Below, in pieces: positions 39,467-48,003 of a stretch of DNA of 64,000 nt. Made by a program: the position numbers and the translations under genes. The stretch spans positions 18,695 to 82,694 of the forward strand of contig NZ_JAHLZE010000029.1 in assembly GCF_020148105.1 (NCBI RefSeq), in the 5' to 3' direction. Under the pieces are notes generated by a model that was given only the letters and a program-made list of their open reading frames with translations, made no database searches and was not told the origin of the DNA. Position 1 is the first letter of the stretch. Every line of letters starts with the position of its first letter. This DNA is from Methanobrevibacter sp. TMH8. Lineage in GTDB: Archaea; Methanobacteriota; Methanobacteria; Methanobacteriales; Methanobacteriaceae.

Positions 39467-40732
39467 ATGGAAAAAAATAAATATAAAGGAATTTTAGTTC
39501 TTTTAATCGTTTTATCGACATTATTTGTGTCAATAAGTATGGTGTGTGCAGAAGATGTTCCAGATCCTGGAAATCAAACAGTTACAAATGAAACTTCTAA
39601 TACTGATAATTCAAATACATCTGTTAATATTCCTAAAAAACCAACTAAAGTTTCTCAAACTAATGTTATAAAAGCAGCTAAATCATTACAAAGTTATGCT
39701 ACTAAAAATAAAAAACTGCCTAACTATGTAACAGTTGCAGGATATAAATTTTCAATTCCAGAATTTTATTATTTAATGTCTAAAACCATTAGTAATAAAA
39801 ATAAGAAGATTAATTCGGCTATAGTTGTTAAATATAATATTAAAAATCCTAGTAAGGCTTCAGGAACTTGGGTCAAGGGAAAAATTTATTCTTATTACTA
39901 TTCTATTTATGCAGATAAAATTATAAAATATATGAATACTTATAAAAAGGTTCCTAACTATTTAGTAACAGCTGGTGGAAGTAAATTACAATATCAAAGT
40001 AATGTTTATTTGTTTGCTAAAGCATTAGCTGGAGCAAGTAAAAAGCTTCCATATTATGTTTCATTTAATGTCAAGGCAGCTAATCCAATTAATAAATATT
40101 TACCTAGCTATAATAGGGATAAACCTAATGTCCAACTATTAGGAAGTGGTAATCTTGGTTATGTACAACTTTTAGGACCATATGGAAATACTAGTTCTAA
40201 AATCAAAATAGCTTATATCATAGGAATGCATCCTCTAGAAAGTAATGCTCATACTGCATTATATAAAACATTGACCACTAGTAAAAACTTAAAATACTTG
40301 TATTACATTTATAAAATAACTGTTACCAAAGATGCTGATAAATACAATTCTGGAAGAATGAATGGGCAATTAATAGCTCAAAAATATATTGTTCCTAATA
40401 TTAAACTAAACAAATATAACTTAGTTATTGATATCCATTCTAACAGAGATAAAAGTGAAGGCGGAGGTTATGAAAAATCAAATTTTATATTCGCTCCATT
40501 AGATAAGGGGTCTTCAAAAACAATCGCGTATAAACTCAAAAGTCAAATCCCAGGACTTTCTTACTACTACCCACAATCTCAAACAAGTCCGCCATATTGT
40601 ACAGAACCTATAGTAAGATCAGGAATCAAAACATTAGTCTATGAAACCGGTTCACCTAATTTTGAGCCTATGACAACTACTTTAAATTATATTAAACAAT
40701 TAATAGCTAAAGTTGACAGATTAGTTCTATAA
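39467..40732 (+). CDS. Secreted pseudomurein-binding protein with M14-like peptidase domain
   Basis: A 421-residue exported protein. A signal peptide (1-28, ending SMVCA) is followed by a Thr/Asn-rich linker. Two pseudomurein-binding repeats come next: about 66-108 (AAKSLQSYATKNKKLPNYVT) and 145-190 (ADKIIKYMNTYKKVPNYLVT). The C-terminal domain resembles zinc carboxypeptidases: HPLE (255-258) as HxxE, SGRMNG with Arg297, DIHSN with His324, and YETGSP with Glu393. It would anchor in the archaeal wall and cut its peptide cross-bridges, unlike the Cys-type PeiW/PeiP enzymes (established for those). Activity is inferred. It is a single gene. Confidence 0.82.
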   Translation: MEKNKYKGILVLLIVLSTLFVSISMVCAEDVPDPGNQTVTNETSNTDNSNTSVNIPKKPTKVSQTNVIKAAKSLQSYATKNKKLPNYVTVAGYKFSIPEFYYLMSKTISNKNKKINSAIVVKYNIKNPSKASGTWVKGKIYSYYYSIYADKIIKYMNTYKKVPNYLVTAGGSKLQYQSNVYLFAKALAGASKKLPYYVSFNVKAANPINKYLPSYNRDKPNVQLLGSGNLGYVQLLGPYGNTSSKIKIAYIIGMHPLESNAHTALYKTLTTSKNLKYLYYIYKITVTKDADKYNSGRMNGQLIAQKYIVPNIKLNKYNLVIDIHSNRDKSEGGGYEKSNFIFAPLDKGSSKTIAYKLKSQIPGLSYYYPQSQTSPPYCTEPIVRSGIKTLVYETGSPNFEPMTTTLNYIKQLIAKVDRLVL

Positions 40733-41007
40733 TTGTTTAAATTTTATTTAATTTAGTTTATTTATTTTTTATTTATTTTATTAATTTATTTATTTTATTT
40801 ACTTTTAATTAATTTATTCTTTATTATTTTCTATTATTTTCTATTGTTTTATTATTTAAATTAATATTTAGCTTATTATTTAGATTATTATTTAGTTTAT
40901 TTTTAAAATTAAAATATATTTAAACTTTAATTTTAAAATTATCTGATATTTAGTTTTATTTATTAGAAAAATTATTCAAATTTAATAATAAATAAAAAAA
41001 TAAAAAT

Positions 41008-42132
41008 TTATCTAAAAAATGGCCATTTATTTCCAACTCTTCTAGCTTTAAAAAATCCCATATATCTAAAAGCATTATCATTAGGAATTCTTTCTTTAAA
41101 TCTTTTTAGATCTTCATGATCTCTTCTATTCATATCACATCTACCAATATCATCAAATCTACACTCTTGCATTTCATTACATCGGAAATGATGTCTATGA
41201 CCAAATCTATGAGCATGTCTAAAGTCATCTTTAGAATAATCATCACAACCGAATCTAAAATCAGCACTACAGTAATTTCTAGATCTAGGTCTAAAATCTT
41301 CCATATGATTAGCTATATATTCAGATCTAAGGTTATTTAAATGTTCATCTCTAAATCCAGACCTATGATCAAAATTAGAGGTAGAATTATCATATTTATA
41401 GCTAAACATTCTATTTAACATTTTACCGAGCATTTGTTTAGCTCGAGAAAGTTTAAATTCAGAACTAGAAATATTAGCATCTTTATTAGTCTTAAGAGAA
41501 CTAATAGCTAAATCTTTCACACTTTTCATGATTTCATCTTTATTAGAATCTTCTAAATTTTTGTATATTATTTCTTCCCATTTTGCATCAATTTCTTTAA
41601 TTTTAGAAGCTAATTCTTTTCCATATGGAGTTAATGAGATTTTTAAATCCTGTTTAAAATCATGATCTCTATAAAACCAGTGATTTTCATTATTTTCATA
41701 AGTTCCATTATTTTCATGAGCTCCATGAGTCCCATGAGTCCCATGAGTCCCATGAATTCCATTATTCTCATTATTTAAGCTATTTTCACTATTTTTATCA
41801 TGATTTCCTTCATTATTATCATTATTTATTTTATTTTCTTGTGAAACTTCTTTATCTAAAGGTTTTCTATCAATGATTCCAGATAGATATAATTCCATTA
41901 GCCCACGAGCTGTATTTCTATCATTTAAAAATAGATATTTAGCTAATTCTTTTTTAGATATATTTTCTTTTTTATCAAGTTCAATTATAAATGGAATTTG
42001 TTCTGTAGTAATATCTAAATCTTTAATTTCCTGGTTTAAGTATAGATTATATGCTTTATTTGTAATAGCTAAGAAATTAGCTATAGACAAATCTTCTATT
42101 TCATCTTTATTTAGTTCTTCATCAAACATCAT
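41008..42132 (-). CDS. MarR-like regulator with GTH repeats and His/Arg-rich tail
   Basis: A 374-residue protein. Residues about 10-95 match the MarR dimerisation and winged-helix start (LDITTEQIPFIIEL, then ISKKELAKYLFLNDRNTARGLMELYLSGIIDR). The wing is split by an Asn/His-rich insert of about 60 residues containing GTHGTHGTHGAH, after which MarR helices resume (LTPYGKELASKIKEID). The last 130 residues are rich in Arg, His, Asp and Phe. It is a paralogue of the next MarR gene (42463-43107). GGAGATTT precedes the first ATG. His clusters suggest metal binding (inference). Confidence 0.82.
   Translation of the reverse strand: MMFDEELNKDEIEDLSIANFLAITNKAYNLYLNQEIKDLDITTEQIPFIIELDKKENISKKELAKYLFLNDRNTARGLMELYLSGIIDRKPLDKEVSQENKINNDNNEGNHDKNSENSLNNENNGIHGTHGTHGTHGAHENNGTYENNENHWFYRDHDFKQDLKISLTPYGKELASKIKEIDAKWEEIIYKNLEDSNKDEIMKSVKDLAISSLKTNKDANISSSEFKLSRAKQMLGKMLNRMFSYKYDNSTSNFDHRSGFRDEHLNNLRSEYIANHMEDFRPRSRNYCSADFRFGCDDYSKDDFRHAHRFGHRHHFRCNEMQECRFDDIGRCDMNRRDHEDLKRFKERIPNDNAFRYMGFFKARRVGNKWPFFR
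41715..41760. repeat. 9-bp tandem repeat encoding GTH units
   Basis: CATGAGTCC occurs three times exactly (41724-41732, 41733-41741, 41742-41750), flanked by one variant on each side. On the minus strand it encodes GTHGTHGTHGAH inside the MarR-like protein, so copy-number changes would keep the frame. Confidence 0.95.
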
Positions 42133-42243
42133 TCTATTAAATCTCCTATTATTTTTAACTATATTAGAAGTTAGTTGAATGAAAATAAACTAACATATAA
42201 GAGAAAATTATGGACTTTAATATTTAAAATTAAATTTCCATTC

Positions 42244-42331
42244 AACTGTTTCATATATTAACTGTTTCACTATATAAATGTTTCCTTATGAAACAGTAGT
42301 ATGATGAAACAGTTTTATATTGAAACTGTTT
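42244..42331 (-). promoter_or_regulatory. GTTTC/GAAAC half-site array and TATA box of the GTH-repeat MarR gene
   Basis: AACTGTTTC occurs at 42244-42252 and 42260-42268. TGTTTC-CTTAT-GAAACA is a perfect palindrome with 6-bp arms at 42279-42295. GAAACAGTT (42306-42314) and GAAACTGTTT (42322-42331) follow in the other direction. The minus-strand TATA box TTTATATA (42278-42271) touches the central palindrome. An identical-style palindrome stands before the neighbouring MarR gene. The rest of 42133-42462 shows nothing further. Confidence 0.7.
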
Positions 42332-42462
42332 AAGGATAAAATCAATATTATAAAAAAAATAATGAAAAATATTAAAGATTACTAAAAATTACTAGAAATT
42401 ATTAAAAATTGTTAAAAATAGCCAAAGAAAATTAAAGGATATTAAAAATAAAACTTAAATTG

Positions 42463-43107
42463 TTATTTTTTTCTAGGATCTTTGGGAAAAAATCCCTTAT
42501 TTCTAAATAAATCTCGATGGTGTCCATGCCCTCTGAAATGGTGACCTTTAAAGATATTTCCTGCAAATGGATGCATAGAGAAATCAACTCCAGGACCATT
42601 CGAATCTTTAAATTTCTCTTTTTCTTGATCAAATATCTCTAAAGAGCTTTTAGCTAAACTTTTTAAATTATTTATAAGTTGTTCTTTATTTTCAAAATTT
42701 TCAGATTCTTTCAAACGAGATAAAATCATATCTTCCCATGATTTATCGATTTTTTCAATTTCTAAAGCAGTTTCTTTTCCTTTATCTGTTAAAAAAACAT
42801 TATATTTTCTTCTGTTGTTAAGAGCTGTTTTTCTCTCAATTATTTCTTGATCATCCAGTTTTCTAAGAGCTTTAGCTGTTGTTCCTCGAGTAACAAATAA
42901 TTTATTAGCTAAATCATCCTGAGAAGCATTTTTAGACCTCATCAATTCTAAAATAAATGGAATTTGTCCAGGAGTAATGTCTAAATCAGTCAGTTTATAC
43001 ATTAAATAGTTTTTATATGATTTATAAATAATAGTAACTAAATCACACATTAAAAAATCTTCTGATGCTTCTGATGAATTCTCCTCTATATTTTCTTTAT
43101 TCTCCAT
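42463..43107 (-). CDS. MarR-family regulator with His-rich C-terminus
   Basis: A 214-residue protein. A standard MarR core covers about 20-160: LDITPGQIPFILELMRSKNA, then the recognition helix DDLANKLFVTRGTTAKALRKL and the wing ALNNRRKYNVFLTDKG. The C-terminal 35 residues hold HHFRGHGHHRD and a Lys/Arg-rich end, which could bind a metal. GTGATATTTT precedes the ATG. The gene is 0.3 kb upstream of its paralogue on the same strand, and both have the palindrome TGTTTC-N5-GAAACA next to the TATA box. Autoregulation of the pair is likely (inference). Confidence 0.88.
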   Translation of the reverse strand: MENKENIEENSSEASEDFLMCDLVTIIYKSYKNYLMYKLTDLDITPGQIPFILELMRSKNASQDDLANKLFVTRGTTAKALRKLDDQEIIERKTALNNRRKYNVFLTDKGKETALEIEKIDKSWEDMILSRLKESENFENKEQLINNLKSLAKSSLEIFDQEKEKFKDSNGPGVDFSMHPFAGNIFKGHHFRGHGHHRDLFRNKGFFPKDPRKK

Positions 43108-43269
43108 AAAATATCACTGTTTTATAATAAAAATTGTAAATTAACTATAATTGTTTAATTAATTGTTTATTTATAGTATTATATCATTAAAAGTTATTAA
43201 AGAACATTAAAATAAAATTATCATAATAATACAATTTTTAATAGTTGATTTATGATATATAAAAATAAA

Positions 43270-43294
43270 TATATAAATGTTTCCTTGTGAAACA
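43270..43294 (-). promoter_or_regulatory. TATA box and palindromic operator of the His-rich MarR gene
   Basis: On the plus strand TATATAAA (43270-43277) is followed at once by TGTTTC-CTTGT-GAAACA (43278-43294). This 25-base block differs by one base from that at 42271-42295. The spacing between TATA box and palindrome is identical in both. Confidence 0.7.
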
Positions 43295-43366
43295 ATTGTT
43301 AAAAAAGCTAAAAGATCGAAAATGTTATACTTAAAACTTGCAATTTAAAAGAATATAAAAAAAGAA

Positions 43367-44320
43367 TTAAAGTTTTTTAATTTCAGAAATAGACAATTCT
43401 GTTGTTTTAGCTATTATTTCAATTGGAATGCCTTCGTTTTTCAAGTTAATAGCTATTTCCAATTTTTTTTCTTCTTTCCCCTCTAGTCTTCCTTCAAGTT
43501 TTCCTTCTAATTTTCCTTCTAGTTTTCCTTTTTCTATTCTTTCATTCATCACATTTTCTTGATGGAATTCATTTAATTTTTGATAGAAGTATCTGTCAAA
43601 TGCACCGTTTTGTAGTGCGTTTTCTAAACATTCCATTGAAGCTTTTAATCCTTTATCCCCCATTTTTACTATCTCCTTTCTTTCTTCATGTGTTGTTTCA
43701 TCATCGATAAAAGCCAAGTATTGGTGTTTGGGATTGTTTCTTAAATCTTTTTTTGTTTTTATTATCAATCCATTTTGACTTGGGTGTTCTTCATAGATGT
43801 TTTCTTTTCTAAATTTCTCCATTTCAATGATATGGATTTCTAATTTATCTATTAGTTTTTCAGAGATATAAATATTACTATTCCTTATATCAAAGATATT
43901 ATGGTATTTTGGTGATTTTAAGAAGGAATATTTGCATATAGCTATTGTTATGACTTTTTTTATTGAGTTATAGTTTTTTCCTTTGCCCAATGGTTCTATT
44001 GCTCTTTTGCATATATATGTTATTAATCTTTCTAGGAAGTCTTTGGTTTCTTGTCTTTGTATTTCGATATTGATATCTTTTCCACATTCACTTATTATTC
44101 TAGAGTCTAATTCTGATCTTTTTCCTTTAGTTTTATCAGGAGGCATTTTTGTGTTGGTGGTAGTTATTTCTCCTTCTATTTCGATTCCTAAAGCTTTTAA
44201 AAAGTTCTTTTGTTGTAGCTCATTTCCCTTTTCACCCATATACTTGAGAAATAAAAAATCATCCATAGCAAAATAATTTTGAAAAATTATATCTTTAAAT
44301 TTTGATGATTTTTCTTTCAT
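43367..44320 (-). CDS. PD-(D/E)XK nuclease-family transposase-like protein (Rpn type)
   Basis: A 317-residue protein of the group that includes Rpn recombination-promoting nucleases (PF12784-like). The nuclease motif shows an Asp in KRSELDSRIISE and ExQ in INIEIQRQE about 20 residues later, followed by RLITYICKRAIEPLGKGKNY. Near the C-terminus GKLEGKLEGKLEGRLEGKEE is the coiled repeat usual for this family, then a helix-turn-helix-like tail (GIPIEIIAKTTELSISEIKKL). I chose the ATG at 44320; the TTG further upstream adds a non-conserved stretch. No terminal inverted repeats are seen. Confidence 0.85.
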   Translation of the reverse strand: MKEKSSKFKDIIFQNYFAMDDFLFLKYMGEKGNELQQKNFLKALGIEIEGEITTTNTKMPPDKTKGKRSELDSRIISECGKDINIEIQRQETKDFLERLITYICKRAIEPLGKGKNYNSIKKVITIAICKYSFLKSPKYHNIFDIRNSNIYISEKLIDKLEIHIIEMEKFRKENIYEEHPSQNGLIIKTKKDLRNNPKHQYLAFIDDETTHEERKEIVKMGDKGLKASMECLENALQNGAFDRYFYQKLNEFHQENVMNERIEKGKLEGKLEGKLEGRLEGKEEKKLEIAINLKNEGIPIEIIAKTTELSISEIKKL

Positions 44321-44511
44321 AGACTGGTATTGTATAACTTTATATTTAAATATTAGCTTATATGAGAGCTTAATTTTACTATATAACGACAATAAATAAG
44401 TAGTAATGTAATTTAAATATAAAAAATAAATATTATAACATAAAAAGAATTTATTAATAAGAAAACAATTTTAGTATATGAAATAAACATTACTATCCAT
44501 GAAAAATATAT

Positions 44512-44883
44512 TTAAATAATATGAGTAGCTACTTCACCACTACTTATATTAACAATTATATCCATTGAATCAATAGGATTTGATGATTCATTTTGAATAA
44601 TCCAAACTTCAAAACCATCTACAGAAATTACTTTCGTTATATTATCATAACCCATAGATAAAGATAAATTAGTAATTTGTTTATATTTCTCATCATCAGT
44701 CATATTTTTAAAATTAGAAATATTAGCAACTTTTTCACCATTCTTAAATTGTGAATTTAGAGAATCTGTTTCCTCAGAGTACTCAGAATAATTATAATCA
44801 ATTGCTAAAATATTAAAATAAAATAACAATCCAATTCCTACTAATAAAAAAATTAATATAAAAATCACATTTTTGTTTCTCAT
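44512..44883 (-). CDS. Small exported protein with N-terminal anchor
   Basis: A 123-residue protein with one hydrophobic segment (about 6-24) after MRNKN, then an acidic soluble domain. The C-terminal half (KQITNLSLSMGYDNITKVIS, then FEVWIIQNE) may be one alpha/beta domain. No family is recognised. GAGGTTAAAT lies just before the ATG at 44883, which decides the start over the upstream TTG. It is the most downstream of six small minus-strand genes encoding exported or membrane proteins. Confidence 0.75.
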   Translation of the reverse strand: MRNKNVIFILIFLLVGIGLLFYFNILAIDYNYSEYSEETDSLNSQFKNGEKVANISNFKNMTDDEKYKQITNLSLSMGYDNITKVISVDGFEVWIIQNESSNPIDSMDIIVNISSGEVATHII

Positions 44884-45045
44884 ATTTAACCTCAAATCTA
44901 AGATATTGGCATATATTTATAATTTTAAAAATTTTTAATAAAAAATCTAACTTTATAATGGGTGAAAACTTTGATAATGGAAAAAAATTAAATCATGCTG
45001 TTTATTCAAAGCATTTTATCCAAAAATTAATTAATTGTCAAAATT

Positions 45046-45603
45046 TTAACTATTTTCTATTTGAGTTAAAGATGAAACAATCTTTTTAATTGTATCATCT
45101 AATATTAATCCATACTTTTCATTATTATAATTTTCAGAAGACATGTTTGCAGTAATTAAATATGAAAAATTATCTTTTTTAAAACTCCATAACTGAATAA
45201 TCTTATCTTCATTTTCAAATGTTTTAGAATAAACAGTTATATTAGCTATATTATCTTTAGATTCGTTTTTAAAAACTAAATTTTTATTGTTTTCAACATT
45301 CAAATTATTATTAGTGGTTAGATTATTCTTTTTTAGTTTAAAATCATTTATAGAAAAATATTGTATATAAACAGTAGAATAATTGTTTTTTAAAGATATT
45401 CCATTAGATTTATTATCAATATTATAATCAACTACATCAAAATTTCCACCAATATCGACCATAACATCATTGCCTAGATTAATATATTGTGAATGACCAT
45501 GCCAAACATCAATTTCCATAATATCATTATTAACCTGTGAAAAAATAGTTAAAACTGATATTAAAACCAAAACTACGGCTATTATTAAAATCTTTTTATT
45601 CAT
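45046..45603 (-). CDS. Small exported protein of unknown function
   Basis: A 185-residue protein starting MNKKILIIAVVLVLISVLTI, a signal anchor. The outside domain begins GHSQYINLGNDVMVDIGGNF and ends with SFKKDNFSYLITANMSSENY and a C-terminal amphipathic stretch. A central Asn/Lys-rich run (about 90-115) looks like a disordered insert. No family is recognised. I chose the ATG at 45603; a TTG lies five codons upstream. Its neighbours are also small exported proteins. Confidence 0.72.
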   Translation of the reverse strand: MNKKILIIAVVLVLISVLTIFSQVNNDIMEIDVWHGHSQYINLGNDVMVDIGGNFDVVDYNIDNKSNGISLKNNYSTVYIQYFSINDFKLKKNNLTTNNNLNVENNKNLVFKNESKDNIANITVYSKTFENEDKIIQLWSFKKDNFSYLITANMSSENYNNEKYGLILDDTIKKIVSSLTQIENS

Positions 45604-45758
45604 GGATATCTTGTCCAAATACTAGTTCTAAATTATAATAATATTATAATAATATTAAAAAAATGCCCTATTTTTTATTTTAAATCAAATATTATAGCAT
45701 TATTTAAATCAGATATATCAAAAATTTTATAAAAATAAAAGAAAAGAAAAAATGAAAA

Positions 45759-46490
45759 TTAATAATAATACACTTTAATAGCTGCAATAACTTGATTAGT
45801 ATATAATTTAGTTTTGAAACTATTTTTTCCATATCCTTTAAAAGTTTTATAAGACATTTTATTATCTTTAACATCCACTAAGCCAAATTTCACTGCTTTA
45901 ATTTTATATTTTTTATTTTTAGTTATGATTTTAATATTTTGGTATTCTATTTTTGGAAAATTAGTATGTTTTCTAATTTTAAAATTGAGTTTCTGTACTA
46001 ATTTTGCATTAGCTTTTTTTGCAGATAAATAGGTAGTTTCTATAAAATTACTAATATAATATGGTTTGAAACTTTCATGTTTAATTTTTCCTTTAGTGTA
46101 ATAATTAATAACTAATTTTTCAAGATTAACAGTATCATTATTTAAAGATTTTATTTTCAAAAAATTCTTATTTTTACCATTGTAATTCTTATAGAAATAT
46201 TTAGCTTTATAAGTTTTATTATCAAAAACAGAATATGTTGCATTTACTGATTTAATTTTATACTTATTTTGATAATTTTTTTTAATACTAATTTTATAAT
46301 ATTCTTTAGAATTATTATAATTAAATGCAAAAACCTGTTCAACATTTGAAACCTTTTTTTCTGTATTAGAATAAAAAGAACCTTTATATGCTTCTAATTT
46401 CTCACTACTAGCTGCAAAGCTAACATTCATTACAAAAATAAATGCAATTGCAACAATGCCTATCATTAATAAAATTCTATTAATCTTCAT
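45759..46490 (-). CDS. Secreted beta-rich protein with an internal duplication
   Basis: A 243-residue protein with a clear signal peptide (1-27, ending VSFAA). Two related segments can be aligned by eye: about 64-131 and 183-243. Both follow the pattern KYKIK(S/A)V, a DNK..YK stretch, a K-Y-GKN-F-K run and a hydrophobic end with YY(Y). Such Tyr/Lys-rich strands suggest beta-sandwich modules for surface binding (inference). AAGGAGGTTTT precedes the ATG, one of the strongest ribosome binding sites in the window. No family is recognised. Confidence 0.78.
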   Translation of the reverse strand: MKINRILLMIGIVAIAFIFVMNVSFAASSEKLEAYKGSFYSNTEKKVSNVEQVFAFNYNNSKEYYKISIKKNYQNKYKIKSVNATYSVFDNKTYKAKYFYKNYNGKNKNFLKIKSLNNDTVNLEKLVINYYTKGKIKHESFKPYYISNFIETTYLSAKKANAKLVQKLNFKIRKHTNFPKIEYQNIKIITKNKKYKIKAVKFGLVDVKDNKMSYKTFKGYGKNSFKTKLYTNQVIAAIKVYYY

Positions 46491-46564
46491 TTTAAAACCT
46501 CCTTCAATAAAAACCTCAAAATCTTTATCATGAAAATACCCTCCATTTCTTTATATATTTAAAT

Positions 46565-46951
46565 TTAAGTAAATTTATTTTTTAAAAACTCTAAATACCC
46601 TAATTTATCTAATAAAATTATAACACTCAATCCAATACATAATATAAATGGTAAAAAGCCCATATTATTTAAAACAGCAACAATAAACAAAATTAGTGAC
46701 ATGAATATTAAAACTAACGAAATATATAATATAATCTTTGTTCTCCGTGAATAAAGTAAATAGATAGCCAATATTGAGTACATATAAAATCCAAAAAAAC
46801 AAATGAATGTCACTTCTAAAAAATCTTTTAAATAACCAGTATCAATATACAAAGTTACTGTTATGGCCCAAAATAGGCCATAAAAAATAATCACGACATA
46901 ATACAGTTCTAAAACTTTTTTTATATTTTCATCTGATAAAAGCCAATACAT
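46565..46951 (-). CDS. Small four-helix membrane protein
   Basis: A 128-residue hydrophobic protein. Helices are at about 15-38, 45-66, 74-94 and 98-115. The cytoplasmic ends are basic (YSRRTK). No family is recognised. I chose the ATG at 46951 over an upstream TTG; GAG lies 9 bases before it. It sits between two secreted-protein genes and a second membrane-protein gene, all minus strand. Confidence 0.7.
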   Translation of the reverse strand: MYWLLSDENIKKVLELYYVVIIFYGLFWAITVTLYIDTGYLKDFLEVTFICFFGFYMYSILAIYLLYSRRTKIILYISLVLIFMSLILFIVAVLNNMGFLPFILCIGLSVIILLDKLGYLEFLKNKFT

Positions 46952-47022
46952 AATAAAATCTCGCAAATAGATTACAAAGGAATATTACCTATATTTAAAG
47001 TTAACACATTTTATAAAACATT

Positions 47023-47436
47023 TTAAGAAATGAAAAATAATGATTGTATATAATAGAGCAAAGGTATTAATAAAATAAAAATAAACTGGATAATAATCCA
47101 TTTATTTCTTTGATTTGTATTAGCAAATGATACTTTATTTTTCTCTATAAATTCTAATAAAGCAGAAATTAAAAAGAAAACAGCAATAATAATTCCATAA
47201 TGGAATCCAGTGAAAATTAATCCAAGACTAGAAATCAAAAACATGGCAGAAACCATGTTTGTATCTTTTGAATCTAATTTTATAGCTATTAATCCAATTG
47301 TAGGAAATACAATAAAACCTAAAAGACCAAAAATCACTATAGGATTCATAAAAAAGAAAGCAGTACAAATATGAAGAAATCCAAATAAAAAACCTAAAAA
47401 AACTCCAATATAACCAAAAATTAAACTAACTTTCAT
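47023..47436 (-). CDS. Small four-helix membrane protein
   Basis: A 137-residue hydrophobic protein with helices at about 5-30, 33-52, 63-95 and 112-135. The loop ISALLEFIEKNKVSFANTNQ lies before the last helix. TAGGTGGGTATAA precedes the ATG. It has no recognised family and no clear similarity to the neighbouring four-helix protein. Confidence 0.75.
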   Translation of the reverse strand: MKVSLIFGYIGVFLGFLFGFLHICTAFFFMNPIVIFGLLGFIVFPTIGLIAIKLDSKDTNMVSAMFLISSLGLIFTGFHYGIIIAVFFLISALLEFIEKNKVSFANTNQRNKWIIIQFIFILLIPLLYYIQSLFFIS

Positions 47437-47556
47437 TTATACCCACCTATAAAAACTTAAAATTTCTTTTTGAATCTTTTTTATTCATTTCAACAACAAT
47501 TATTAAATAAAATTATTTTTTGCAATACATAAAAATCACAACCAGATATTATTCTT

Positions 47557-48003
47557 TTAACTAGTCTTTTTTGCAGAGCTACCCCCAAAGCCAAAGCCAA
47601 AAGAAGACCCATAGTTGAAATTAGGACTGATATTTTTTTTATAAAATGATTTAGCACTTAACCGTGTTTTTTCATAAAAAGTATGTTTAAAATCAGGAAC
47701 TCCCTTTGAACTAGAAACTATTCTTATTTTTAATTTTGTCTTGGTGATTTTAGTTAAATAAATATTCATAGTCGATAGCTGTTTATATTTATTTTTATTT
47801 TTAATATACACTTTATTGAACATTTTTACAGTTTTACCATTATGATAAGTAACATATTTAACTAAAACCCCATTATATCCATTTATTTTGCCTTGATCTA
47901 TTTTTTTATATTTAGTAGCTGAGATAGTATCAACTGAACTAGTTACAGCTATTAATATGAAAAATATCAATAATGATATGAAAATATATTTTTTCAATTT
48001 CAT
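47557..48003 (-). CDS. Small secreted protein with Gly-rich C-terminus
   Basis: A 148-residue protein with a signal peptide (about 1-30). A Lys/Tyr-rich domain follows (NGYNGVLVKYVTYHNGKTVK, then KIRIVSSSKGVPDF). The C-terminus is FGFGFGGSSAKKTS. GAGGTGAT lies before the ATG at 48003. Its Lys/Tyr-rich strands and a KTRLSAKSFYKK segment resemble the 243-residue neighbour in style, but homology is unproven. It is the first gene of the group in transcription order. Confidence 0.72.
   Translation of the reverse strand: MKLKKYIFISLLIFFILIAVTSSVDTISATKYKKIDQGKINGYNGVLVKYVTYHNGKTVKMFNKVYIKNKNKYKQLSTMNIYLTKITKTKLKIRIVSSSKGVPDFKHTFYEKTRLSAKSFYKKNISPNFNYGSSFGFGFGGSSAKKTS

Noticed and set aside
42301..42331. 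A C/D-box small RNA (ATGATGA followed by CTG)
   Set aside because: No proper CUGA D box or second box pair; the bases belong to the GTTTC/GAAAC half-site array.
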